In this document: one piece after another, positions 37,534-49,559 of the stretch
Layout of the letters: each line of letters begins with the position of its first letter
Numbering within the stretch: the stretch's first letter is position 1
Origin: Sphagnum compactum
Lineage: Eukaryota; Bryophyta; Sphagnopsida; Sphagnales
DNA length: 64,000 bases
Direction of reading: 5' to 3'
Assembly: GCA_965153455.1 (NCBI GenBank)
Contig: OZ234493.1
Span: 27,704,213 to 27,768,212, forward strand
Position numbers and translations under genes: made by a program
The notes under the pieces: model-generated
The model's input: only the letters and a program-made list of their open reading frames with translations
Database searches by the model: none
What the model was told of the DNA's origin: nothing

Positions 37534-37960
37534 CAAAATTGTGGACGTCCGTATGCTTTCAAAGAACTAGTCAATTCGTTCAACGACGACGAAAACTTCT
37601 CTAGGATTCCAGACAACTTATTACCGATGTCCAGAGCAATTGTGGACATCTGTATGCTTTCAAAGGAATAAATATGCAGCACATTAAGTGCATCATTATC
37701 CGCTGAGACTTCTTCAACGACGAGGACAACGAAATTTTTTCTACGATTCCAGACAATTTATCACCGATGTCCAGAGCAATTGTGGACATACGTATGCTTT
37801 CAAAGCAATAAATATGCAAAACATTAAGTGCATCATCAGTCGCTGAGACTTTCTCAACGACGAGGACGACGAAAACTTCTCTACGATTCCAAACAACTAA
37901 TTACCGATCTCCAGAGCAATTGTGGACGTCCGCATGCTTCAAAAGAACCAAACGGGGCCA
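37534..37960. repeat. 140-bp tandem repeat, about 3.3 copies
   Basis: Units begin with CAATTGTGGAC at 37637, 37777 and 37917, each 140 bp apart. They share AAACATTAAGTGCATCATC and CGACGAGGACGACGAAA. A first unit at 37534 is shortened to about 103 bp by an internal deletion. The tract is CpG-rich and lies upstream of the - strand OTU remnant, so it could sit in its old promoter region. Confidence 0.85.
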
Positions 37961-38720
37961 TGGCGTGTTGTTGCTCACGTTTTTTCGCAATCGAGAATTT
38001 TTTAAGAAAATAAAAAACATAAGTGCATCATCATCATCCTCCGCTCAATTCTACAAGAACGACTTCCGGCGATGACGACAACGAAAACTTGGATATGCCA
38101 AAACAGAAGCGCATGAACTCCGGAACTAATTCCGGAATCTTTTTTTGTTTTGGAAATAGAGGGCAAAATTCAGTGGCTATGGCGAATGCTTCGTACCTGT
38201 TGCGCTAAGTGAATGGACGGTGATGTCGTGTGATTACAGAAGAGACGTGGAAGGCAAGCTTCTTGTGAGTAGGAGGTAAGTGTGACGGGAGAGAGAGTGG
38301 AGGTACAAAAGGGCTTTGCTTTGGTTTGCTTGCTTACGGGCACAGACAGCAAGGGCTACAAGGTGCCGGCCAGCTTGCTACTTACAGGACAAGAGTTGGA
38401 GTCCCGCGAGGCCCACCTACGTTTCGCACGTGGATGATGAGGAAAATTTCAAACGCTTCGACTGTTTATTCGTTCCCGCTAAGTTATAGTTTCTAAACTT
38501 ATATTTATGTGTAATGGTTAAGGACACAAGACTTTTCTGGGAATGAGAACCCGGCACGAGGTGGGAGCTGTGTAAGTGTGCGACCTGAATTCATTCCCAG
38601 AACACCCCCCAACCCCTTAAAGGTCGTTACCAGTGTTGGCCGGTTCTTGGTTTTCTCAGGAACCGTCAGGTCCGGGTCTAAATTTCTTTAAACGACTCCC
38701 AGTTCCGGTCTAGGTAATAT
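37961..38720. other. CpG-rich intergenic block
   Basis: GC- and CpG-richer than the surroundings, with no ORF that I can support. Near 38600-38720 begins sequence that is later paralleled upstream of the second MULE (see 49560). Confidence 0.35.
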
Positions 38721-38725
38721 TGGCC

Positions 38726-40800
38726 AGAGTGAACCAGCAGCCACCAATGCACCAGTTGCCCGTTCTGTCCACTGCATGGGCTGCATTTTTTCATTCGGCG
38801 TCAGATGGGTTCATCACAGTCCATTTCTTTTTGCTGTTGATCACTGTACGTTTTTTTCTTGGTTCTTGGCCATTTTTCCTTTGGACCTGACCTCACACAT
38901 ATCTACCTTGCTCACTTTCCTACCCTCATAAGTACTGCACCAACCTTGGTACCTTATTTATTATCCCTTATTGACATAGCTACCCTAATAACTAGTTATC
39001 TTATTAACCTAGCTACTGTACTAACCACCTACCCTACTAACCTAGCTACCCTATTACATACCTTATTAATTTAATCATTGTACTAATTACTTACCTTACT
39101 GACCTAACTACCTTACATACATAACCACCCCATTGACATAAGTATTTTACAAACCTAATCACTTTGATAAGGTAATTTGTTTTTTATGTACTAATTTGCC
39201 TATCTACCTAACTACCTATCTATCTATGTTTTTTACATAACCAAATACCTAATTAACTACCTATTCACTTTTTCCACCTTCACCCCCCCGCTTCAATCCT
39301 ACTTATCAATTTATTAAGGTTCGCCCATATGTAAGTATTACACACAATTTATAGCATAAACAATGCCATAATTGCAGCCATTTTGGTTTCGTTAATATAT
39401 ATTTTACTAAATTTTGTTTACCTAATTTATTATTGAATGGACATTACAATACATCTTTTCATGTAATTATTATAAATATGTATTATTGGATTATGGTTTA
39501 AATTTAGGGTTCGGACACATAAATTAATTAAATTTTTTTTCACAAATGTATAGTAATTAACTTAAAGTAGACTAAATTTGAGGGAAAATTTTTAAGGTTT
39601 ACACATATGTGAAGTAATACAATTGCATTCTATATCTTCTTCAAAGAGAGTGAAAAAAATTAGGTTGGAGAGATCACACAAAGGTAAAAGACATATCTTC
39701 TCTTTTGGTTTTGTACAAAATTTATTTGATTGTTTTTAAATATTAAGGTATTTTCTTTCAGTCAATAAATATTTATAGTTTTAAACATTTAAATTTTTGT
39801 TAGTAAGGTAGGTGGTTAGTAGGGTAAATTTAAATTTTTTCCTATGTTTTTTTAAATTTATTTATTTTGCATTATATAATTTGTATAGTTTGTATAGTTT
39901 TTTGGGTTTAAAGCATACATCACTAGGACTTTTTTTTGTTAGGGTTGTAATAAGGCTTATGGAAAAATATCATTTGGATTTTTAAGGTTATGCTTTATGA
40001 TTTAATGTTTAAGAATTTGGTTCATATATTTCTGAGCCTAAGGTTTATACTCTAAACTTTGCTCATTGTATTGATTTTTGATCTTATCACTTGTTTAGAT
40101 CTATGCCATAATTATGAATCCCCTTTGTTTCCATATGTTCCATAATTGTTAGAGTTTAATATTTTCTAACCCACTTTTGTACGACTTATGATATTTTAGG
40201 GTTGCGTTTTCAATTGGGACTACAAACTCTGGTGGAACGTTGTCATCTTTTATTCCTAAAGGTATGCATTTGTCTCTTGTTACTTTATATACATATATAT
40301 ATTCACAATTCAACCTCTTTTCATTTCCTAGTTATTGGATATAAAAAGTATACAACCATAGATAAAGGTTTTATACCTTTACATGGATATTGCATATTCA
40401 ATATCTCTTTGTAATTTGATTTTTTCATACCCATATGCAAATAATGCATTGACTCCCCACAACTAGCGTGGATTTTATGGCTTAAGGTAGGTGTTACATT
40501 TTGCACCTCTCAAACAGTGTGCATTAATTATCATTATGTGGGTATTGCTACATGGGGTTTTCAATGATGGAAGGTTTAATAATTCAATGTGGGTATTGCC
40601 AAAGTTTGTTTTAGTATATGGGTTCATAATGCAAGTATTGTACGTTATGTACATTTGGAATAGTAAGTATTTTATATCATGATATGGGTATTGTAATGGG
40701 AATTCCAAGTCACAACATTGATTTTAAAGGAGCCATGTATGTATTGCATTTTTGGTTTTAATTCAATGATGAATGTTTATAAAATTATAAATTCTCTTGG
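38726..40800 (+). repeat. 5' module of MULE copy 1, with CTACC/CTAAC-rich tract
   Basis: AGAGTGAACCAGCAGCCACCA...TGCACCA at 38731 is matched by AGAGTGAACCAGTATCCACCA...TGCACCA at 49566, and both lie upstream of a MULE transposase copy. A low-complexity CTAACTACC/CTACC tract follows at about 38920-39260 (compare 49840-50020). The segment 39580-39715, around GGAGAGATCACACAAAGGTAA, recurs at 44640-44745 and, weaker, at 46140-46260. Forward GTGGGTATTGC motifs occur at 40530-40690. This appears to be the terminal and leader region of the element; no clear TIR end could be fixed. Confidence 0.5.
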
Positions 40801-40809
40801 TGCAGGAAT

Positions 40810-43527
40810 TTGTCCTATTTCCTTCAATCATGGGAAGGGTTCCAAAGTCCCATTCCATTCATGTCCAAAACCCCACCAAGTCCCTTTTCTCAAACAAAGA
40901 TTTAGTGTGGAGGTCCGGGATACACCATGGAGGGCAAAATAAAGTGACCATTTCAATTTGCTTATGTTCCATATGCTTGCATCTTGAAATTCTTGGAAGG
41001 TGAACGAGGGGATACGAGCACCCCTGTGGAATGGAATGTTTACAAAAACTTTCCAAGCCAAACGGATGTCAAGCAACCAACTATCAAAAACCACCTCTGG
41101 CATACGTGGTAAACATTTATGGCATTAACCTTTTTAATTTCTTTAATTCATATACTAAAAGATGTAATCATTTACGTTTTGAAAGTCTTTTGGTCTAGGT
41201 ATTAGTGCGGATATGGACCAGAGGACTATCGGGAAAATTCAACCCACACTCGATCTATTAAACGAGGATGCCTAGTGTCATTCTCAATCAAATGTCTATA
41301 CACACAACTTGATGTGGCTGAGATCACAATTTATCATAAGGCCCATACACGAACTGATGAGTCATTCGCACATGGTGAGCATGACCCGGAATTCGTTTCT
41401 CGTATGTCTCATTATGCTCCACACATGTCACAAGCATTGAAGGACCACATATGGGCCCAACTAAGCTTAGGTTACACGATCAAACAAATATATGACAAAC
41501 ATAAAACAATTTGGGGGGAACGTGTGAATGCGGGTCAAAGCATGACACAAGATGATTTCATTTGGCTTCAAGACATTGCTTATTTGGATCGGAAACATAA
41601 GAAAGGGAATTGGCATTTACACATCAACCCTGTAATTTCAATTCGGTCTTGGGCTCTCCAACATCCGGAAGATGTGTTTTTTTTCCAAGATGTTGATGAA
41701 ATCTATGGGATTCAAGTCCCATTCACCATAGGTATTCAAACACCAACTCAATGTGAGTCCATGCTATCATATGGTCACAATGGTGCCATTTCTATGGATG
41801 CCACATTTGGCACAAATGACATGAAATTCCATCTATTCACTTTGATGGGGTTTGATGATCATCGCATGGGTGTTCCTTTAGCCTGGATCATTACAAGTAG
41901 GCAAATAGTTCAGGATTTGATCGAATGGTTGAAACCATTAAAAGATAAGATGTTATCACACATGCGACATTGGAAACCATCATGTTTTCTCATTAATGAT
42001 GCACCTCAAGAATTGAAGGCATTACGATTAAATCTATACCTGGTACCTACTTTGTGTTTATTTCCTTTGATTTTTTTAATATCTTTCATAAATTTCTTGA
42101 TTACTTCAAATGCATTTTATGTTGTACTAACCCCATCCACTCATGGAAATTTTATTGCATATGTGTCTTTGTTACGGTCATTTGGGGTATGGACAAGGTT
42201 CCCATCTACCTTTGTTGTTGGCATGATCTCAAAGCATGGCGCTTACGTGGTACTGAAAAAATCAAAGATGTGGAAGTGTGGGGTGGAAACCTCTAAGACC
42301 TTCATGATGTGATGTACATGTTCATCAATTATGGAGAAAAAATTGATGACTTTAAAGAGCGTGGGAAGGTTGATGTGAGAGAAAGCCTTCATAAACATAG
42401 GCATGGTGATGAGTGGACAAATTATTTATGGACTTATTACCATTAGTTTGGTAAGTGATAATATTTATCATGGTTTAGTATTCAAAATTCTTTTGTAATA
42501 ATGTTATTCATCCTTGTGCATTGTGTTTATGTTTGCAGAATTATGGATGGTGGGTGTTCAAAGAGTGCCCCATTCCAACTAAGACGCCCAAGCGAGCATT
42601 GAATCATATCATGATGCGTTGAAATGTTGGCTTGCTCTTAACACAAAAGGCCTTAAAGGGCATAGGATTGATTGGGTGGTGTGACGATTAACATCAACCA
42701 TTGCACGCTACTACATGCACACATTGGAAATGAAAAAAAAAGGTTTCACAAAAAATAAGGTTATGAAGGCCATTATTACATGAAGTGTGGAAAAGGTAGT
42801 CCTTATTCCATTCACCCATGTGTACCAACCAACCCTTGAGAGTGATGGAGCTTGGGGTGTATGGAGCCAACGCCTTCCCAATGTTATTTATGGGGTGAAA
42901 TTCTCATTCATCGAAATATTTTGTTGCACATGTGAATGGGCATTACGAGGGAACATGTGTAAACACGAAATTGTGGTCATTCTCACATGCACATACATTT
43001 TTCAAGAGGATATCATTCATTACTGTAGAACATCGTATGGATCACATCGTGGAGGGTTGGGTCACATGTTTGTGGACCCACGACATATTCCAAATGATAT
43101 GGAATCTAATGATGATGACGAAGATGAACATCTTGAAGATGATGATGGGATCATGGAATTTGATGGGCTCATGTACATGGAGCAAAATGATCTCCCTATG
43201 GGTGCCATTGTAGGGTTTAATGACACAATAAATTCATCAACCCCAATGGAAAAGGTTCTTGCACAATTGGTCACTATAATGCAAGAGATCACAAATGAAT
43301 GTAAAGAAGACGATGTGACACTTTGTGAACATGCCACCTCACACATGAGAGTATTGGCATGTAATATTTGTAACATAGGCCTCACAAAGGCAAATGCAAT
43401 TTCACACCCAAGATTGGTGTTACATCGCGTAGAAGATGGATTGGGAAATAGTGTCAAACAGTTCAAAGAGTGGCATGAAACAATGCTCAATCACACAAAT
43501 GTACGTACTAAACGATGTCATGAATAA
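40810..43527 (+). mobile_element. MULE-type DNA transposon, copy 1 (transposase core)
   Basis: The transposase core, described in the pseudogene entry, lies within a larger repeated unit that probably extends left to about 38720. A second copy with the same domain order lies at 51350-54545. The paired 5' modules and the array of reversed CAATACCC motifs on its right (43750-44150) suggest a full element with long repetitive ends. Confidence 0.7.
40830..43527 (+). pseudogene. MULE/FAR1-like transposase with SWIM zinc finger
   Basis: Mutator-like transposases cut and rejoin element ends; FAR1/FHY3 regulators derive from them. Exon about 40830-41108 is followed by a 90-bp GT-AG intron (41109-41198). 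The next exon begins with a Cys/His-rich FAR1-like DNA-binding segment (CGYGPEDYRENSTHTRSIKR). The MULE catalytic region follows (SMDATFGTNDMKFHLFTLMG near 41790-41850; FLINDAPQELKAL near 41990), with both Asp residues present. A possible intron near 42045-42150 precedes VPIYLCCWHDLKAWRL. The last exon (42787-43527) has a SWIM finger, CTCEWALRGNMCKH (C-x-C-x7-C-x-H), then an acidic Asp/Glu-rich tail. In-frame stops at about 41203, 42297 and 42784 make it inactive. Confidence 0.8.
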
Positions 43528-43749
43528 ATGTCTCAATTACTAATCAAGATTGTTGCCATTGGCACTAAGAATTTTGTTTTAGAATCAATTTTGTATTGAG
43601 GAAACCATAGCCCAAATTCTTTGAACATTATGTATTCAACACACACATGAAGTCTAATATGGCACAAAGGTTATTATTGTTTCCAAGTAATAAGCACAAA
43701 AAATGTGAAATGCAAAAACACAAGGATAGTGATAATATTAGTGTTAAAT

Positions 43750-44150
43750 GCAGGTATTGTAACTAGGCCCTAAATTCCCAGTTGGTAAAGGTAAGTACGA
43801 GTGTAGGTATTGCAATGAAACCCCAAAATTCCAGTTGGTAGAGGAAAATATAAGTTCGAGTATTGGAAATTTAAATGAAAAATCAACCTTAAATGCAATA
43901 CCCACGCTTCAAAAGAACCCATCGAGATGGTTTAAATACCCTTAAGTGAAGACCTAGCCCTAAACAAAATACCCACATGCAAAGTCACTTTGAAATAACC
44001 CAACCTTATATGCAATATTTGCATTCAAGGTCATTTCAAAATTACGCATGTGGGGTTTAAGCCTTTTTAAATGAAGATCCTACCTTAAATGCAATACCCG
44101 CATTTTGGGCCACTCCAAAATAATTAGTTAACATCAAAATAATATGCTAA
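43750..44150. repeat. Degenerate array with AATACCC motifs
   Basis: Recurring phrases are AAATGCAATACCCACATG, AAGGTCACTTTGAAATAACCC and TTTAAATGAAGACC. The same phrases return at 46290-46660. The reverse complement (GTGGGTATTGCA) occurs left of the transposase and at 46815, 46921 and 51095. No coding potential. Confidence 0.6.
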
Positions 44151-45155
44151 CAAAGGTGTGTATAGAGGTTGGGGTTGTTGATTAGGAGTTCCATGATTTT
44201 TACTTTGTTTCATTGAATTTGAAAAAAGGTTGTATTGTTTGTGGAACAAATAGTACAATGACAATTATGATCAAATTTATCTTGGTGTAGGAATTTTTCA
44301 TGGAAAAGTTAAACTTGCAATCTATAACGTGGAATAATTATCTTACATAGTGATTTTAATAACTTATTAAAACAAAAATATAAGTAAGTTAATCAATCAA
44401 ATATCAAATTAATCAATCTGATTTTTAGATCCAACTTTTTATTATCCAAGTAAATAAAGTTAAACCAAACGATTAGTTAATTACTTTAAATAAATAAATG
44501 ATTATCTAAATCTTGATAATTAATCATTTAAATTATCAAAAATATTGGTCAATTAATTATTTAATTATATGGCAAAATTTGTTGATAATTCATTAGTTAT
44601 TAGAAATATTTTACATTAAATTAGGGGGGAAGTTTTTAGGGTTTAGACATATGTGAAACAATATAATTTCATTTTATATCTTCTGCAAAGAGATTGGAAA
44701 AATTAGGCTGGAGAGATCACACAAAGGTAAGAAACAAACCTTCTGTGAAAACCTAACTTTAATTGTAATACAAAGTTTGTCCAGATCAAAAAATTAAAAG
44801 TTCAAGCTTAAATTTTCTTCAAATATGTTCATATTTATGTTTTTTCCCTTTTAAAGTTGTAAACTCATTTCAAGAAACAAAAATATAAAGTCTCTAATTT
44901 AATAAGATTTTAAACTATGTTTTAAAAAAAATTAAAGCACATAATTTTCTACTTTTCTTTTTGTTTCACATAATAATAAAAATGATCTCTCCCATATCTT
45001 AATCCTATGTTTGATTGAAATTTAATTTTATACTTTTTTATATATAGTAAATATTTTTTTGATTAAAATAATCATATTGTGGGTCAAAAATATTTATATT
45101 TATACATATATAACACAAGTCCTTATGTAAACTTTATGTTTTATGATGTATACAT

Positions 45156-45306
45156 TACTACAAAATGTGGGTGCAGTTCACTAGTCCTCATTCACTAGAC
45201 CAGTGAATTCACTACTTCTTCGCTAGTCCCCGTTCACTACAACCAATGAATTCACTCAAAATCCAATGAAATCACTTGGTGTACAAGGACGCATTTTGTT
45301 GTAGTG
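45156..45306. mobile_element. CACTA-like MITE
   Basis: About 151 bp. The left end is TACTACAAAATGTG. The right end, read inward on the opposite strand, is CACTACAACAAAATGCG, close to the CACTACAAnAAAA ends of CACTA-related MITEs. The inside has repeated GTGAATTCAC-type palindromes and TTCACTA phrases. No convincing target duplication is visible, because the left terminus is degraded. Confidence 0.6.
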
Positions 45307-45943
45307 ATAATATTGATTTAAATATTTGTCCAAATATATAATGATATTGTGGAATTATATTGTTGATTCATTTCAATACATATAATATTTTCATACTTAT
45401 TTAAAATAATATAATCCTATGGTTACGTATATTGTAATTATTTTTAATGAACTTTGTTTTCAATGCGAATTTTAAAATTCCAAAATATTAATAGCTAGGT
45501 ATGAAAATGTTCATAAGCTCTTAAAAGCCATGTCAGAATTTGTGTGGATTTGGAAGTTTTGTGAGGGCCAAGTTGTTATGTAATGTTTGGACACCTTCAA
45601 AAGCTGAAACATGACTTGACTACCCAAAAAAATAATATTGTTCATAAAAAAACAACCAAGAATCTGTAGCCTTAACAAATTACTAGCTTCAACAAAAGCT
45701 CATCACCAAGGTTGTTAAGTAACCTAATTAACTACTTAATAGGCTACTTATGTAATATAGGCCTATTATGTAGTTTATTCATTAGTGTAGGCCTTCTAGG
45801 TTATATCTTAGATGGTCTATGTAGGTATTGAAGGTGGTTGAGCTTATTAAGTAAACATACTAGTTATATAGGTAGTTTACTAGCCTAGGCCACGTAAGCC
45901 TAATAAGCATTTATGACAGTTTAACGTCTATTCCTTATTATCT

Positions 45944-45966
45944 TATATTATATTATATTATATTAT
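45944..45966. repeat. (TATTA)n microsatellite
   Basis: Four to five copies of TATTA in AT-rich DNA. Confidence 0.8.
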
Positions 45967-46728
45967 AACATATTAAATTTGAACTAAAAGAAATTATTAA
46001 AAAGAAAACACATTTTTTCATATAATTGTTATAAGTGTATACTATTGGATTATGATTCAAATTTAGAGTTTGGGAAACCCTAAATTAATTAACATTTTTT
46101 TTACAAGTCTATGGTAAATAAAATAAATCTACGGTGCATTTTAGGGGGAATTTTATATGAAAAAAATGCAATATATATTTTAAAAGAAAGTGAAAGAAAT
46201 CAGCTTGGAGATATTAACAAATGGTAAGAGACATACCTTCTTTTGTGTTTTGTTACAAATTTTATTTAGTTATTAAAAAAATTAAGGCTAAATTTGTAAT
46301 TGGTGAAAGTAAATATGTGTGTGGATATTGCAAAATTATATGAAACCTTAACCCTAAATGCAATAGCCATATTCAAGTTCATTTCAAAATAACCCATAGG
46401 TGATTAAGGTAAAACCTGTAGTGGAAGGGCAACCTTAAATGTAATACCCACATGTAAGGTCACTTTGAAACAACCAATATGTAGTTTGGGTGCGCCTTTG
46501 AATGAAGACCAAGGCCTAGATGCAATACCTCATGCAAGTTCATACTGAAATAATCCATAGGTGATTGAGGCAAACCTTATGTGAAGACCCAACCCTAAAT
46601 GCAATACTCGCATGTAACGTCATTTCAAAATAATGAATAAGGGGTTTGGGTACCCAAAATATTTCTTTTTATATACATAAATTAATTATTATTCTAAATT
46701 AATTTTATGACAAAATGCAGGTTTTGTA

Positions 46729-46933
46729 ATGAATGTAAAAAACCAGCAATTATTATGGGACTTATATGCGCGTGTTACAATGAATGTAAAAAACCAACGA
46801 CTATTATGGGACCTATATGTGGGTATTGTAATGAATGTAAAAAACCAACTATTATTATGGGACCTATATGCAAGGTATTGTAATGAATGTAAAAAACAAC
46901 ATCTAATATGGGACCTATATGTGGGTATTTCAT
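46729..46933 (+). repeat. 51-bp tandem repeat, 4 units, open reading frame
   Basis: Units start at 46729, 46780, 46831 and 46883, each with ATGAATGTAAAAAACCA...TTATTATGGGACCTATATG. The first three units are in frame and would encode a repeated 17-residue unit (MNVKNQQLLWDLYARVT). The third unit is 52 bp, which shifts the frame. The repeat embeds the GTGGGTATTG motif seen across 40-51 kb. I take it as a minisatellite rather than a gene. Confidence 0.8.
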
Positions 46934-47393
46934 ATTTGAAAATGGCCTTATGGAATTTATAATAGAAAATGATATAGGTATTATGTGTTTAAGATGTGTG
47001 TATTGTTTTAAAAGTCTTTAGGTGATGTGAGTCTTGTTACATTAGATATAAGTATTACACATTGTTCATTTTGATCTTTGTAGACCCTAAACAAATTAAT
47101 GTTACCTATTCATATGGGCCTATTTAAGGTTTGATTCTTACATCTAAAGTACTAAGAAAATTATGACAAAGAAGACATATATGATTAACCATATACCCAT
47201 CAAACAAGTGTGACGAGAAGATAATATTATATTGATAAAAGATGTACAAAATTGGGTGGATGAAAAATGATTAAAGAACCTAATGAAAAATAAAAGGTTT
47301 TAAATAACATATCAAAGGATCAAAGTTCAAAAATTGGGTAGTCCAAAAAATTAAAGGGGTGAAAAAACCTAGCTAACTATATAAATTGAAACC

Positions 47394-48902
47394 TTAAACC
47401 AAATCAATATTTACAATCCCGTGTTTAGCGCGGTAAGCAGTTGTTGCATTTGCAGCCCTTGCTGCATGATAAGCAGTGTAGAAATGGCGGCGTTGCATCT
47501 CAACCTGAATTGCATTTGCAACAAACTCTTCCTTTGTTGTCTCCTCAACCCTATAAACACCCAAAAACCACCAAATTAAACCTTAACACACCTTGGATGA
47601 AATAAAATTATAAAAAAACAATAAACATTGATTATTATTGTTTTTACCTTCCATGATCATTCTAGATTCATGAAAATCCAATACATTTATCAATTGTTTT
47701 GTCCGACTTGTTATACTAGACTCTCGATCCCAATTTTGACATCCTATGCCATTTTTAATTATCATGCACACAACAGGTGGATCGAATCATCTCTTGTAAA
47801 TCTTCATGATTCTTCATCCGTGATGTTGCATCTCGAGGCACACTTCCCACGCCCCAGGCATTGAGACCCAACAATTGCAACAGTTGTTCTAAAGTTAATT
47901 TGACCAAAGCTAGTTTTGGGAATGGTGGACAATGTTTTGCAACATTACTAGGTTATTGCACTCGTGTTTGCTTCAGCATGAATGCGACTAGTAACCTTTT
48001 GATCATTCTGCCTTTGCACGGCCATGGCATTTCCCAAGATGGAGCATTCATTTTAACATGGTCTTGATGTCAAGGACCTCCTTCAAAAGTTGAAGGCCTC
48101 CCAGGTTTAGCTTTTTCTGCCACCAAGCCATGCACCTCCTTTAAATGCTTGGTCAACAACCATTTGGCACAATATGCAACAATGCAAATGCCAACTTTAC
48201 ACTTCCATTTCGACCCAACCTTCGTCCATTCTTTGTCCTTTCGAGCCAAATTAGGTGGACAAGGGGGTGCCGATGACTAAAAAGCCTGGTCGGTTTCAAG
48301 TTCCAGACCTAAACCAAAAAATATCAAAAAGCAAATCAATACTTTGTAATAAAAACATCCTAACCCTAAAACCTTACACATAAAGAGTTCAAAAAATAGA
48401 ATGCAGGTATTGGAAAATATAAAATCACACAATCAGATACAACTCCTACAAACTTTAATTGTTTTCAGGTATTGCAATAAATGTTTTTTGACAAAAATGA
48501 TGGAAGGTGCGGATATAATTAAACTTCAAAAAACTTGTACAATTTCTTTTATTTGCATTTAATCTAATGTAAATAAATTTTAAAACAATCTAACCCATCA
48601 TTTTTCGATCGAAATTCTCAATCTACATTGAGAATGATTTCACCATTTGAATTGCAAATTATCATCATTGTCAACTCTAATCCCCATAGATTACTTGATT
48701 CATCAATTTTCAATTCTCATTTCTGGTGGAGCAACATTTTGCTCACCAATTGTCTAATCTCCTGAATCAACATTTTGCTTAGCAATTGTCTATTCTGATG
48801 AAGCAACATTTTGCTTAGCAATTTTCTATTCTGATGAAGCAACATTTTATTCAGCAACTTCCAAATCATCACCACCTTTCTTCAATTTCCTTCCTCTAGC
48901 CA
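47394..48902 (-). pseudogene. C2H2-type zinc-finger gene of unknown function, disabled
   Basis: Reading leftwards, ATG at 48902 starts MARGRKLKKGGDDLEVAE and continues into a 12-residue repeat (NVASSE-KIAKQ type). A middle exon (about 48312-47648) has KWKCKVGICIVAYCAKWLL then TKHLKEVHG, whose Cys and His residues form a C2H2-like finger. EKAKPGRPSTFEGGP follows, and later HCPPFPKLALVKL and LGLNAWGVGSVPRDA. A 97-bp GT-AG intron (47647-47551) leads to EETTKEEFVANAIQVEMQRR then HFYTAYHAARAANA, ending in TAA at 47394. Lesions are four stops in the N-terminal repeats, TAG before SSAPPCPP, TGA after EGGP and at least two frameshifts at about 47930-48060. I do not know the function of this family. 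Confidence 0.65.
48716..48862 (-). repeat. 36-bp tandem repeat inside the zinc-finger pseudogene
   Basis: About four units of GATGAAGCAACATTTTGCTTAGCAATTTTCTATTCT. The period is a multiple of three, and it encodes a 12-residue repeat on the - strand in frame with the ATG at 48902. Confidence 0.75.
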
Positions 48903-48989
48903 TTACAACCTTCAACATAAAAAAAACCCACCATTTCATTATTAAATGTCAATTCTAATGAACTAAACCAAAAGGACCAAAAAAAAAGA

Positions 48990-49400
48990 AAAAGAAGGAA
49001 ACCGCCTGCTCCCATCGCCTTCTTCACAACACCACCCCCATAGAAGAAGGTGACGACATTGTTACCGTCACTTTTTTCGTAACAAAATGACCAAAAAAAG
49101 TGAAGGTAATTACCATCGCCATTTTTTTGCAACAAAGCCGCAAAGAAGGTGACGGAATGTCGTCTTCTTTTCTTCGCTACAACAGGATCACAAAAGTTTT
49201 CAAGCACAAAGAAAAAGGCGCCGACAGTAGCTGTTGTTGCCTTCTTCGCTGTAACAAAACCAAAGAAGAAGGCAACGGCAACAATTGTCGTTGCCTTCTT
49301 CGTTGCAACAAAACCAAAACAAAAAGGTGCAACAAAACCAAAACCTTCGTTGTGACAGCAACTTTGTTGCCATCGCCTTCTTTGTTGCAACAAAAACTTG
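48990..49400. repeat. Degenerate GAAGGCAACGG / CGCCTTCTTCGTTGC repeat tract
   Basis: Repeated CCTTCTTCGTTGCAACAAAACCAAA and GAAGGTGACG phrases alternate in both orientations over about 400 bp. They produce ORFs in several frames, which I do not consider genes. Confidence 0.65.
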
Positions 49401-49559
49401 GTAGGTTTTGGATCTAGGAAGATTCATTGGGTCTAATTCTTAGACCCTGAATCTAGATTTGGTCCCAAACCAGAATACTCGGAACCAACCATCATTGGCC
49501 TTACCTGACATAAAGATCTGGTAGAATTTTAAATAGATGTATTCACTAGAGTAGGAAAT

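Noticed and set aside
37534-37960. CRISPR-like repeat spacing
   Set aside because: Units are full-length 140-bp tandem copies without spacers in eukaryotic DNA.
48896-49427. Overlapping ORFs in both strands near 49 kb
   Set aside because: They follow a degenerate repeat of CTTCTTCGTTGC type; low-complexity products.
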